Origin: Falciphora oryzae
Lineage: Eukaryota; Ascomycota; Sordariomycetes; Magnaporthales; Magnaporthaceae
Direction of reading: 5' to 3'
DNA length: 53,265 nucleotides
Assembly: GCA_000733355.1 (NCBI GenBank)
Contig: JNVV01000051.1
Span: forward strand, 235,276 to 288,540
Shown here: piece after piece, positions 21,025 through 31,850 of the stretch
Position numbering within the stretch: position 1 is the first letter of the stretch
Layout of the letters: the number at the start of each line of letters is the position of its first letter
Position numbers and translations under genes: made by a program
Notes under the pieces: generated by a model
Database searches by the model: none
What the model saw: only the letters and a program-made list of their open reading frames with translations
Told to the model about the DNA's origin: nothing

Positions 21025-24000
21025 ATGGAATCCGAATCTCAAGTGCCAGCTCGGGCAAATGAGGACAGGCCCCCGGAGAAGCCACCTTGGGCGGAACTCC
21101 CTCCGCCGACCGAGGGCAGCTCATCTCAAACCGCTGCTCGAGGAGACGAGCGACTTCCCCCCGATACTCACGCGCCCACCCAAACCGCGTGTAGCTCGTC
21201 TCAACCGCCGGCAACAACAGGGCAACTACGGGCCAAAATCGACGGCTTGATCAAGAGCCAGCAGGTGCCAAAAGTGGGCGACCCCGAGGAGCGGAGCAAG
21301 TTCCTGAGAGAGACGTTTGTCAACAACGTCTGGCCCGCTGTTGAAGATGATTACAAGAGGATGATGGAGGAGCTGAAAAAGCTGTTGGAGAAAGGTCTCG
21401 TAAATGAAGACATCCATGCTGGGCTTTTCGCGCGGGTCAAAGAGGTGAAGTCTATCAAGAAATCCCTTCAGCGCCGTGACGATCATCTCGTTAAAGAAAA
21501 GGGGAAGCGATTCGAGAGCCTCGACGAGGCACTGGGCCACATACACGACCTCGTCGGGCTGAGGATCGTGCTGCCATTCCGAAACCAGCTTACGAAAGCC
21601 AAGGAATTTATCGAGCAAACCTTCTCGCAGCAGGGCAAGCCCACCTACTTCCCACCAGATCGCGAGGTCGGCCAGAAATGGACGAAGTTCGAGTTTGGCG
21701 CCTACGAGACCTTCAACTATCGCCTCAGCCAGCAAACAGGGCAATATCGCGGCGTGACCTTTGAAGTGCAGCTTACGAACCTGTCCGGGCACCTGTTCAA
21801 TATGCTCGGCCACCCTTTCTTGTACAAGGGCGCCCATGGGCCCCTTACCGAGGACGACGAGATGGTGTTGGACCAGCTGCACGGACACGCAAAGGGCTTC
21901 GGGCTCTCCATTCAGCAACTTTTGAAGGACAGGCTGAGGTCGTCTTCTCAGATGCAAGGCATCCAACAAAGAGACGGAACCATGACCCGCGATCTTGTAT
22001 CCAGGGTTATACAAGAGACCGAGACAGCCCTCAATCACATCATGAAGGGTGTGGAGGGTAACAAGACGCCAGCCAGGACTGGCAACCAAGGAGACCCTGC
22101 GGAGCAGCTGAGCAAACTGCTCGAGTAAGTGGCTCCGTGGTCCAACTTGTAACATAATGCCCTCATTGCTAACGCCTTAAAAGCCGAATTCGGATTGCCG
22201 TTGACGAGGCTAAGCGCCCGCGGTACCACAACATACCGTTTCCGCGCAACGAAGCCTATGTGGACCGTGGCGGCATCTTCTCAGAGCTCGAGAGGCTGCT
22301 CCCATCGCGGGCTGAGTCGCAGACCGCCGCGCTATGGGGCCTGGGCGGGTCCGGGTGAGGCTGCCCCAATCCAAACTTTTGTTGGGAATAACGACTGACG
22401 AGCAAGCAGGAAAACGCAGGTGGCGCTCGAATATGCGTACCGCCGGTGGCACAGCGCACCCTGTTCGGTTTTCTGGGTGCACGCCGATAACGAGACGACC
22501 TTCGCGCAGGACTACCAATCAATAGCGAAGAAATTGGGCGTGCCAGCAGATCTTAAAGGCGAAGAGCTGCTGGCGGCGGTGCGGGACCGTATCGAAGCAG
22601 AGCCGTCCTGGGTGCTCGTCCTCGACAATGCAGACAATCTCGGCTTGTTTGGTATCGATCGGACAAGGCCCCAAACTCAGGCTCGAGCGACCGAAAACCC
22701 CAAGCAGACCTTGCATCGCTTGGTGCTACGGTTTTTGAAAGGCGGCCGCCGCGAATCTCAGTTCCAAGCTCGGGCAATCGAACAAGCACATGATTTGCAC
22801 GAGTTCGTCCCGCGGGGCCCTACGGGGACGGTTCTATGGACGAGTCGCGACGAGGGGATCGCCAGCAGCCTTGTTGTTGCGCAACGAACGATCAACGTGG
22901 CGCGCATGGAGGCAGACGAGGCGGAAAGGCTGCTCGAGACGATGAGAAATAAAGCCATTGACGACACCGAGCGGGACGACGCCTCAGCATTGCTTGCCGA
23001 GCTTGGCTGGCTCCCGCTTGCGATCTCACAGGCTGCGGCATACATGCGGCGGACGCTGACGTCGATCAAGGAATATCTGTCGAAGCTAAAAAGAGGCGAA
23101 AGGAAATGGAGGATTCTTCGAGAATCAGAGCCCGACGTTCATCGGAGACACACTGTGTCGAACAGCATTTTGGAGACGTGGAGCATTTCTATCGAGCACA
23201 TCCGGCAGGAGAACCAGATGGCATACAACATCCTGCATGTCCTGGCGTTTTTCGATAACCAGAACATTCCCCCAGAGATGGTAATGAGGGTGGCTAAATT
23301 CAGTGGTAACCGGCGAGCAAAGAAGCATTCAAACGACGGCGAGGACGAAAACGCCATCGACGCGGCCGCACGTCTTCGAGAGTTCTCGTTTTTAAAGTTA
23401 CACACATCCGATCGGGATCGTGCTTATGAGATGCATAAGTTGGTGCAAGAGGCCACTCGATATGGTCTGCGCGCGAAGGGGAAAGAAGCATATTTTGCGA
23501 AAAGAGCACTTCGTGTTGTTGATGATCTTTTTGCGCAAAAACGAGGGGAGTTTTGGGGGGAAGGAGAAAAATACCTTGCGCACGCACAGCGAGTGGGCGA
23601 ATGGGCGGAGTTGTGTGGAGAAAAAGAGGCAGCGGCGTTATTAACTAAAGTATCATACTATTTGTACGATCGCGGAAGGTGGAGGGAGAAGGAGCCAGTT
23701 GATCAGAGAGCGTACGGGCTTCGGAAAAAAGTGCTCGGCGACAAGCATCCCGATACGATCCGGAGCATGGCGGAGCTCGCAACGACATACCACGGGTTGG
23801 GAAAATACGACGAAGCAGAGAAGATATCGGTGGAGGTGCTGGCACTAAGGCGCGACGTGCTCGGCAACAAGCATCCCCACACGATCCGGAGTATGGCGAA
23901 CCTCGCAGTGATATACCAAGATCAAGGGAGGTATGACGAAGCAGAGAATATAATGTTGGAGGTGCTGGCACTAAGGCGCGACATACTCGGCAATAAGCAT

Positions 24001-24555
24001 CCCGATACGATCCGGAGCATGGCGAGCCTCGCAGCGACATACCACGAGCAAAGGAGGTACGACGAAGCCGAAAAGACAAAAGTGGAGGTGCTGGCATTGC
24101 AGCGCGATATACTCGGCGATAAACATCCCCACACGATTTGGAACATGGCGAACCTCGCAGCTACATATAACGAGTTGGGGAGGTACGACGAGGCAGAGAA
24201 GATATCGGTGGAGGTGCTAGCACTAAGGCGCGACGTGCTCGGCGACAAGCATCCCCACACGATCCAAAGCATGGAAAACCTCGCAGCGACATACCACGTG
24301 TTAGGGAGGTACGACGAGGCAGAGAAGATATCGGTGGAAGTGCTGGCACTAAGGCGCGACGTGCTCGGCGATGGGCATCCCCACACGATCCAAAGCATGT
24401 ACGACCTGGCTATTACGTGGAATAGCCTGCGACGGCACGACGAGGCACTGGCGATAATGGGCGATTGCGTTCAATCACGACGCCGCGTCCTTGGCCCGAA
24501 CCACCCTTACACGCAGGATTCTCTACGTGTATTGAATTCGTGGAAAATGAATTAG
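21025..24555 (+). CDS. NLR: RelA/SpoT-like domain, NB-ARC, TPR repeats (intact)
   Basis: The ATG at 21025 (MESESQ) is the first in frame before the conserved part. Exons 21025-22124, 22184-22354 and 22410-24555 sum to 3417 nt, or 1138 aa. The introns are 59 and 55 nt, with GTAAGT and GTGAGG donors and CTAAC/CTGAC branches. Residues ~70-360 form a RelA/SpoT nucleotidyltransferase-like domain (RVKEVKSIKKSL, DLVGLRIVLPF, FEVQLTNLSGHLFNMLGH). NB-ARC follows with P-loop GLGGSGKT (split by intron 2), Walker B WVLVLDNAD, TVLWTSRDEG and LGWLPLAISQAAAYM. Residues ~870-1130 are kinesin-light-chain type TPRs of 42 aa. RelA/SpoT domains make or break (p)ppGpp in bacteria; as an NLR N-terminus this one is presumably the effector. 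The Glu of the ExQ motif is kept, while the YxxxH motif is altered (YETFNY). Role in non-self recognition is inferred. Confidence 0.88.
23712..24520 (+). repeat. 42-codon TPR array, near-identical 126-bp units
   Basis: Six full units plus a partial one. Each starts with VLGxKHPxTI and ends with DEAExxxxEVLALRRD. Unit-to-unit DNA identity is visibly very high (repeated GGAGGTGCTGGCACTAAGGC and CTCGCAGCGACATACCACG). This is typical of fungal NLR repeat domains evolving by unit exchange. Confidence 0.85.
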
Positions 24556-24859
24556 CAGAAGGCGGCATATGGACTGAAGCGGTAGATACAATGTGATCCG
24601 TCTTTGGTATACGGCTAGTGCATGTATATAAGCGTCCATGGCTGGATTGCGTACAGTACGGAAGATGCGACATTATGATCTGCTACTGCACGTTAGGTGA
24701 CACCTTTAAATCTCAGTAGCAATGTGAGAGCCGATAAGTAGGGTCGTCAAAAGTGGTGGTTAGGTGGGTTGTATTAGGGAGAATTGCAGGCCCCAGAGGC
24801 CCTGGGTGCAAGATATTTGTGGGTGCCTGGAGGCCTGGTCACCCCGCCATCCTCGCGAC
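24556..24859. other. Intergenic, no gene seen
   Basis: This is the 3' flank of the NB-ARC gene up to R1 copy E. Confidence 0.4.
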
Positions 24860-25625
24860 TCCTCCTCGGTCGACCGCATCCCAACGATACGCACGGCGCA
24901 AGATTGGCCTGCTTAAGCACGCGCGCGCAAGGTTTGCTTGACTACGCGCCTTTGTTTGTTGCCACGCGGGTATTATACTGATGTATAAGTGGCATCGCAC
25001 GCGCAAGATCTTCGCGCGGCTTTGTTTGCCAGCGTGACCGTAAAGGCCCGACCTGCACCACGTTGGCAAACCGCGCAGCCTATCATTCGATAGCGATAGT
25101 GATAAACGCACAAGGAGCACACCGGGCTGGGAATAGGCTCCCCATCCCCCCCGAACTTTTCTTTCTTTGGCCGGGCCCAGGGGGGGTCCCAAGGTCCCCT
25201 CCTGTCACGACATGTGGGGGGTCTCCTAGGCGCACGGGCCTGGCAGCCGATTAGATAAGCCCCTCCCAGGCAGATAGAGTGCACGGCACGCGCCCAGGTC
25301 CCAATACATCTCTCTTTTGGCCACCATTTGCAGCCACCCTACCAGCCGTGACACCTCCGCCCAAACCCGGCCTTACTCTTTTCCGGCATACCAGCCGGCC
25401 GAACGCATTACTAGCAACAGCTGCGCTTACAACGCCTCGGCGTTTATTCGCCCTTTCGCCGATTGCCCGCTCACCAACAAGGAGCGCCGGAATGCGGCCC
25501 GACCACCGCGTGCCTTCGGGTTTGATTTGTTAGCCGCCTCGATAGCAACATGTAGCCTAGTGTCAAGCTTAGGTAGTGCTAGCGCGTCGTATGCCCCTAG
25601 GGAGGCAGGGACTGGTAGATCCCGA
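24860..25625 (-). repeat. Dispersed repeat R1, copy E (longest copy)
   Basis: In + orientation it begins TCGGTCGACCGCATCCCAAC and runs through AAGATCTTCGCGCGGCTTTG, TTGGCAAACCGCGCAGCCTA and GGAGCGCCGGAATGCGGCC. It ends CTGGTAGATCCCGA at an assembly gap. It shares the distal half with copies F and G and the proximal half with A-D and F. A ~140-bp unshared segment (25190-25330) sits in the middle. Confidence 0.8.
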
Positions 25626-25741
25626 NNNNNNNNNNNNNNNNNNNNNNNNNNNNNNNNNNNNNNNNNNNNNNNNNNNNNNNNNNNNNNNNNNNNNNNNNNN
25701 NNNNNNNNNNNNNNNNNNNNNNNNNNNNNNNNNNNNNNNNN
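25626..25741. other. Assembly gap (N run)
   Basis: 116 undetermined bases between the terminal ATCCCGA of R1 copy E and a TTTCTCTCTCTCTC tract. Confidence 1.
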
Positions 25742-26026
25742 TTTCTCTCTCTCTCCTGCGGATCGTACCTTTTGCACGTCACCCACGTTTTTTTGGCTGC
25801 GATTTCACGACAGCTTCCAAGTGTCGCATAAATTGAAGGTGCGCTAAGACGAACGTTGTTTTCGATAGCACCAGCACGGTAACATCGTAAGTTTCGCTGA
25901 ACACCGCAATCTAGCACATTAGCAAATATATTTCGGATTAACATTAGCTACCACAGTGGGCAAGGATCCAAATAGCTTTTTCGCGTCGAGCCAATTTCAC
26001 CCACGTCTAGTCTTACAACTTCGACG

Positions 26027-26491
26027 ATGACGCCAGCGTCGACTCCTTCAACCGCTCCGGCCGCCGAATCTTCCAATCAGTCGCCGTCGCCGTCTGGCCT
26101 GAGCAGTGGTGCCAAGGTTGGCGTCGGTGTCGGAGCCTCGGTAGGAGGCACGATCATTATTATCATCGTCATTCTATACTGGCGCAAAAAAAACGGAGGA
26201 GATGTTTTCAACACCACTAGTATCGTTGGCAACGGGAATCTGGTGTCACGGGCAGTGCGCTCAGAATACGCCGGGGGCAGGAGCCTGGCGCGGAACACCT
26301 TCGCCATTGTTCCGCCCTCACCCACATCATCGCGAGGTCGGACCGAGGCTTCGATGCCTAGCGGGGAAAGTGCGACAAGCCAAATCAGACCATTTCACGC
26401 TAGCGCGAGGCCAGCTCGCCTCCTAACGCTTCAGCCCTCGAAGCTAGGTAACAACGAGGGCGGAACTAGCGACGACTCTTCGCGAGGTTAA
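26027..26491 (+). CDS. Small Ser/Thr-rich single-pass membrane protein
   Basis: The ATG at 26027 opens 154 codons. A Ser/Thr/Pro/Ala-rich N-terminus (TPASTPSTAPAAESSNQSPS) precedes a glycine-rich stretch. A hydrophobic segment VGVGVGASVGGTIIIIIVIL is followed by WRKK, giving a type I-like orientation with a Ser-rich cytosolic tail. This layout is common at the C-terminus of fungal cell-wall or sensor-like proteins (Ser-rich stem, TM, tail). No signal peptide is seen, so it may be the surviving 3' exon of a longer gene whose 5' part was lost near the R1 copy and assembly gap upstream. No specific family was recognised. Confidence 0.45.
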   Translation: MTPASTPSTAPAAESSNQSPSPSGLSSGAKVGVGVGASVGGTIIIIIVILYWRKKNGGDVFNTTSIVGNGNLVSRAVRSEYAGGRSLARNTFAIVPPSPTSSRGRTEASMPSGESATSQIRPFHASARPARLLTLQPSKLGNNEGGTSDDSSRG

Positions 26492-27189
26492 CGCCACCGG
26501 GTCTGTCGGTCCCGACGAGGACCGACAGGGAGGTCGGAGGACGGACACTAGAACTTTCGATTTGAGGAAACTTGGTGTATATAACCCACTTCGCTCCGTC
26601 ATCGACCCCAGGACTGAGTAGATAGAATCAAGACATCTTTCCGGTTGCACCTTTCAAATTTGATTCGTGACAGCCGATCACATCTGGTCATAAAAGTAGG
26701 TGGATGTTGTTATAGCACGTAGCCCTGGCAGGGCTCGGTGCCAGGTAAACCCACTTGTCGCACGGGCGCCTGGCAGATCCGTGCAACGAGTGGAGCCCGG
26801 CCCAATTGCCCTACCTAAGGCAATCGATCCGAACAGGTGCAACGACAGATGTAGGTCCTCAAGCGCAAGCGGGAACCGCGGGGGAACTTTTGTATCTTAA
26901 TCTCTTTTTACTGACAAGAGATTTGGCGCGACTCGCTCAGGTCCGGGCGGAAGGCAGAACGCTGTAGGTGCTCGTAACTTTTGGCACGTGCTTTGCTAGG
27001 AGCTGGCGAAGGTGGTTGTTGTACATGCTCGTCAAAGGCTAAGTGACGGAGCAACTGGTAATTCGCCGAACTTGGACCGCAGCTTGGTTTGGCAGCGGAG
27101 ATTGGCCAAAGCCAGGCGGCGCGTAAAAACTCGCTACCCACTCTGTAACGAGCGCGAGGCGAGTCTAAGGCCTAATCGGCAGTACCGGT
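26492..27189. other. Intergenic, no gene recognised
   Basis: Only short open frames without known motifs. Confidence 0.35.
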
Positions 27190-27343
27190 CGGTGAGAGAG
27201 AGAGAGGAGTGAGTGAGTGAGTCTGTTTAACGTCGGTAAGTCGGGATCTACCAGTCCCTGCCTCGCTAGCGCTGCCTAAGCTTATTTACACCAGGCTATA
27301 GTGCTGCTATCGAGGCGGCTAACAAATTAAACCCGAAGGCACA
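27190..27343 (+). repeat. Dispersed repeat R1, copy D (5' part only)
   Basis: A GAGAGAGAGAGAGG and GAGTGAGTGAG tract is followed by TTTAACGTCGGTAAGTCGGG, GATCTACCAGTCCCTGCCTC and GGCGGCTAACAAATTAAACC. It stops abruptly at CCCGAAGGCACA. A ~20-bp block present in other copies (AAGGGGCATACGACGTG) is deleted. Confidence 0.8.
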
Positions 27344-29036
27344 ATGGAGTACAGCAGCAAGTTGTGTGATAGTAAACCACGGCGTTTTATTTCTGCCGGG
27401 ACCGGTCGATTACAAATGTGCGCGGACGCGACGTTCTTCCGCGACGGCGCGTTTCGCTACAAGGTGGTTGTGAGCGGGCCCAGTGGCACGCCACGAAAAA
27501 GCCGGCCAGGGCAAGTGAAAAGCTACTGGGACCAGAGAAGAGTTTGCGCGAACCTTGGTTGTGTCAGGGGGCACAGGCGCCACGCGGGACGCTGGGCGCA
27601 TACCAAAGTTGAGCATTTTCCATTGTTTACAGGAGTTTGGCCCTGTCCCAGCCCCTCCTGGCCCTCCGGGCGCGCTAGCAGCCGCGCCAGTCGCCGGGTG
27701 GCAGGTCGTCATGCCCGCTAGCCCTGCTTTCGTGGGCGGAGACGCCCCGTCGAGCTGAGACTAGTGATCGCCCCAGCGGGTACAGTGTGTGATAGTAGGC
27801 AGACCGAGTGCTCAACGTACGGGGCCAAAGCCCGTGGGCACGAAGTACGACGTTCAAGCCGCCCCGGCCTAGTCGTCTTGATAGACTTGCTCCACAACGA
27901 GCCGAGCCGGGTTGCCGACGCCCGAGAGCTTAAATGAGCAGCGGGTACTACCCTACGCTGGGGGTGATCCAGGTGCCGCGGCACTGCACAGCCTCGACCG
28001 GCAACGGCCCCCCGCATGAAACGACCGCTTAACACGCAATGCAAACGTTCGGAGCTCGAAACCCCAAGATCACATGCGGCAGGTGTGCTTGAAGATCGGC
28101 GAACACTTCCGCCTTGCATGCATCCTCTTGACTGCTTGGAAGATGATACCTGCGGGTGGGATTTGAGCTGGGAGAAGTAGTAATATTACAGTAGGATGAG
28201 CCCGTCGAACCAGCTCGTAGTCTGATGAGGTCAGAAGCGCCACGCGCGACATCAAACGCCTACGGCAGCCAACAAATGCTATGAAGATAACCACCCAATG
28301 TGCGCAGCGGCTCCTACAAGGTCCAAATGGACCTCGCCTTGAAACTGCCCCAAACGATCCAATACACACGAGAGAACCTGAATATGGGTCGTACGGGAAG
28401 GCTTATGAGACATATAGGTCTGCACGCCAAGTCAAACCTGCCAAAAGCACAGTCTAGCCGACCGGATTCGAGAGTGAGTTCGCCCGATGCTTCTCTTTCA
28501 TTTGGGCCGATTTGACCGGAGGGGTAAACCGTACTTTTTGCCACAAGAAATTATAATGCTTATAAAAAGGTAGGTGGTAGAAACGAAGGCACAGGGGACG
28601 ATAACGAAAATAACGGATTCGGTCGCGGCCCAAGCTTTTTTTTTTTTTTTTTTTTTTTTGCCGAAAAAAAAAAACCCATCCAGAGCATAATCGTTTCGCA
28701 CGCCATCGCCGAGGTCGAACAGCAGCAGGTAGGAGACACGGCGCCTGACGGGACACTGCATAACCCTTCTTTTGGGTTGCTTTGAAACGCCCACCCCCGG
28801 GATCCCACCCTCGGGTGCGATCTTCGAGGAGCCTTTTTAGACCGTATCATCTGGGAACACCCCCCGCAACTGGACGCCTTTTAAGGGAAGGCTCGCACCC
28901 GGATCGCGGCCCCAGGAAAATGCGCGCACAAAGATCGGATCTCCACATATGAATCTGAAGCCTCCCCATCGGCCGGACCAGATTACCACCCGCCCTCCGG
29001 ACTGTGTCCACTCCAGGCCGACACAGAGGAGCCACT
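27344..29036. other. Intergenic; includes a T24/A11 tract
   Basis: No recognisable gene. T24 (28636-28659), then GCCG, then A11 (28664-28674) form a potential hairpin. The tract could be a retroposon tail. Open frames in this region have no known motifs. Confidence 0.4.
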
Positions 29037-29994
29037 ATGGCTGCCTTCACTGCACCTCCCACCATCCCGGCCGACATGGCGCCGGACCCCCGGCATCTCG
29101 CCGTCTCCGATGGCTCGCCCCCAGGCCTCCGTCCTGGCGAGGCGGTCGCGCCCTGGCAACCTCCAAACTAACATCTCCCTCAACTTTTAACTTATAGCCA
29201 TCCCGCCGTCCGCCTTCAGCACGAAAAGCACCTCGTCCATATCGGTCGCCTCGAGCATCCAGTGCTCGCCCGTCCTGTCGCCCGACGTGGTCCCGGGCCT
29301 CACGCAGAGCAGCTTTGTGCAGGCCTCCCCTGAGCCGATGCGGGGTAGGGACATTGAGCAGTTCCCCCCGACCTTCCGCCTCCCGAGTCTGTGCTCGCGT
29401 ACGCGGCACTCTCCCGCAAGACTAGCAATGGCTCCCTCGGCCAGCCGATGCTCAGGCCCAGGACCCTGCATGAGGCCATGAGCAATAAGGGTCTCTTCCG
29501 CAGGCTCTCCAACAAAGCAACAAACACGTTCGGGTCGCGGCGGCAATCGCCCACCCGCGGAAGCAATAGGGACGCCAGCGTGGGGCCCGGTCTGGCTCGC
29601 CCCCGGCAGCGCAGCAATAGCGACCTCACCAACCCCTTTACCGACTCTGATGACGAGCCGACCGTCGATCTTGACGATAGAATTTCGTTTTTTAGCATTG
29701 CCCCCGACGCCTACGGCAGTGACGCCTCGCCGATGAGCACCCCCACTTCGATCGTCGGCGGCAGCGGCCCTTCGGGTCCCGCGTCCGTGGTCGCCGGCCC
29801 CGTCGTCCCACCGGAGCTGCTTTAAGGGACCAAGGTTCACCAAGTGCTCCAAGAGGGGTGGCCGCAAGACGCCGATGCTGGTCCTTGACCCGGAAGACGC
29901 AAAGATCAAGCGGGACAAGAACCGGACCTCCAAGTGCATCTACATTGACGACATCAAGGAGATCCGAACTGTCGAGTGCGCCAGACCCAAATAA
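29037..29994 (+). pseudogene. plc1: 5' fragment of phosphoinositide phospholipase C, broken
   Basis: The ATG at 29037 opens with IPADMAPDPR, typical of the N-terminus of filamentous-fungal PLC. After a probable intron ending near 29200 come LSPDVVPGLTQ, LFRRLSNKA, DASVGPGLARPR and PFTDSDDEP. These lie in two different frames. The PH-like region then reads LL-stop-GTK, a one-base shift, and FTKCSKRGG, LVLDPEDAKI and CIYIDDIKEIRT, with a stop at 29992. TAA at 29823-29825 replaces the usual Gln (CAA). The catalytic X and Y boxes are absent, so this is a truncated, dead duplicate. An intact PLC is presumably elsewhere in the genome (inference). Confidence 0.75.
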
Positions 29995-30814
29995 GCCTAT
30001 TCTGGCTCAAGCGTCCGGAGTGATCTGATATAACCCCTCCTAAAACAGGGAAGATCGCACTTGTGGAAGAGGTCGGGGGACAGGGGCCATTGAGTTACCG
30101 GGATGCCAATTTCGAAAGCAGCCGGAACGCGACGGTGCGTTTCTAGAGCATCTAATTCTACTGCAAAGTTGGAGCGTAGGGAACGAGCAAGTCATTTGGG
30201 GGCGAGGCTCGCGGTTGTATTAGTCATATCTACCAGTCCGTTGCTCACGAGAGTGCGCAGAACGACTGCCTTTTGTGGTGCGCGGGGCAGTGCACATGCC
30301 TCTTCCGGCTCGGGCCCACTTCCCCTGACGGCAGTGGGGCTACTCCGAAACAAATCGTCATGATGCTTAATGGGACCACATGCAGCAAACTCTGAATTTT
30401 GTAAAGCGTGGTGCCCCCTCTGCCCGAGGAGTCGATGTGCTTCCTGTCACGGGAATGGTGTTATCTTCCGTCGCGCTCTCTTGATGGGACCGATCCCTTC
30501 CGATGGTGTGGCGCTGTCAAAGCCAGTACAGGTCGGTACTGTGGTGGCTCGAGTCAGCAATTCAACGCGCAGACCTTCCAGACGAGTCATGGCGCGCATG
30601 GGCCCGTCGTGGCCACGGTTCAGGCCGTGTTTACCTGCCACATCACCCAACTGTCTGCATGTCAAGAGCAGGGCCTCCGTCGACTGGGTTTTCCTGAAGC
30701 CCGCCCCTCCCTTGCTGGTAGTCTCCATAGCACGGCTTTGTTGGTTGGGGGCCCGAGACATTTGAATATCACCACATCTCGCACGCCATCCTCCCCGGCC
30801 GCCGCCGTCCCCCG
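29995..30814. other. Intergenic, no gene recognised
   Basis: 3' of the PLC fragment up to R1 copy G. Open frames show no known motifs. Confidence 0.35.
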
Positions 30815-31170
30815 CCATCCTCGCGACTCCTCGGTCGACCGCATCCCAACGATACGCACGGCGCAAGATTGGCCTGCTTAGGCACGCATTTAGCCTGCCT
30901 AAGCACGCACGCGCAAGATTTGCCTGACCGCACGCGCCTCTGTTTGTTGCCACGGCCGCTGCATTATTTTGCAGGTGGCATCGCACGCGCAAGATCTTCG
31001 CGCGGCTTTATTTGCCAAAACCGTATACGGTCCGCCCTGCACCGCGTTGGCAAACCGCGCAACCTATCGTTCACGCGATAAAACGCACAAGGAACACACA
31101 TTGGGTTGGAATTGGGCCCTCCAGCCCCCCGAACTTCTTTTTTTTTTTAGCCGGCCCAGGGGCGAACCAT
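30815..31170 (-). repeat. Dispersed repeat R1, copy G (distal half only)
   Basis: Shares TCGGTCGACCGCATCCCAAC, GCGCAAGATTGGCCTGCTTA, AAGATCTTCGCGCGGCTTTA and GGCAAACCGCGCAACCTATC with copies E and F. It stops near AGCCGGCCCAGGGGCGA. It also has a local duplication of the GGCCTGCTTAGGCACGCA segment. Confidence 0.8.
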
Positions 31171-31850
31171 GGCGGTTCCTCGCCTGATCGCGGCCGTGTG
31201 TCGCGCGTTCGCCCATTTCGAAATTTCTCCTGCCGCATGGAAGTGAGGAGAAAGGGCGGGTCTGGGAAAAGGAATGTAGTGGATTTTGGAAGGAGCATGG
31301 AGACTGAGGGGGCGGAGAGGAGCACCCAAGGCATCGAGCGGGCCAGGCACAAAATCAATGGGGAGGAGTGTGCCCACGGCAATCAGTGACGGCGCCGTCG
31401 AGCCTCTTAAGCTTCGGCGATGCGTGCCTCCCAATAGACTCTGAATTGAGCAGCATCGCCTTGCCGAAGAACTTTATATAAGAAAAAGAACTCTCTTCCT
31501 GGCCTACCTCGCCATCTCCGCGTGCACCGTCGGAGCTAAAGTCGACTGCCCGGGGGTGCGGAGCCTCGGCGCGGCCCTTTCCAAATGGCGAAAACCGGGG
31601 TCTATCTCGAAGCCAGGAGATGTCGCTCGGCGGACACTTAGGTAGCGTGTATATACATTGGCCCCTGGCAACAGGAGTGAAATCCCCATTGTGATAACGC
31701 AAGGGGTTGCCCTAGCGTTGAAGGCAATGCTTCAGATAAATACCGATATATATCCTGCTGTGAATCCCATCTTGCTCGATCGGGAGCTGTATAACAAAAA
31801 TCATATCCTATTTATAAGTGAAGATACCCCGCTCATAATGACTGTTGGCT
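31171..31850. other. Intergenic, no gene recognised
   Basis: This is the 3' flank of the SesB-NACHT gene. Nothing could be supported. Confidence 0.35.

Noticed and set aside
23645..24398. Long minus-strand open frames antisense to the TPR array
   Set aside because: Periodic shadows of the 126-bp repeat.
28636..28674. T24/A11 tract as a retroelement poly(A) tail
   Set aside because: No coding remnant or target duplication was found next to it, so it is recorded only as a simple repeat.
29187..29939. 250-codon minus-strand open frame
   Set aside because: It is antisense to the recognisable PLC N-terminal motifs; high GC keeps it open.
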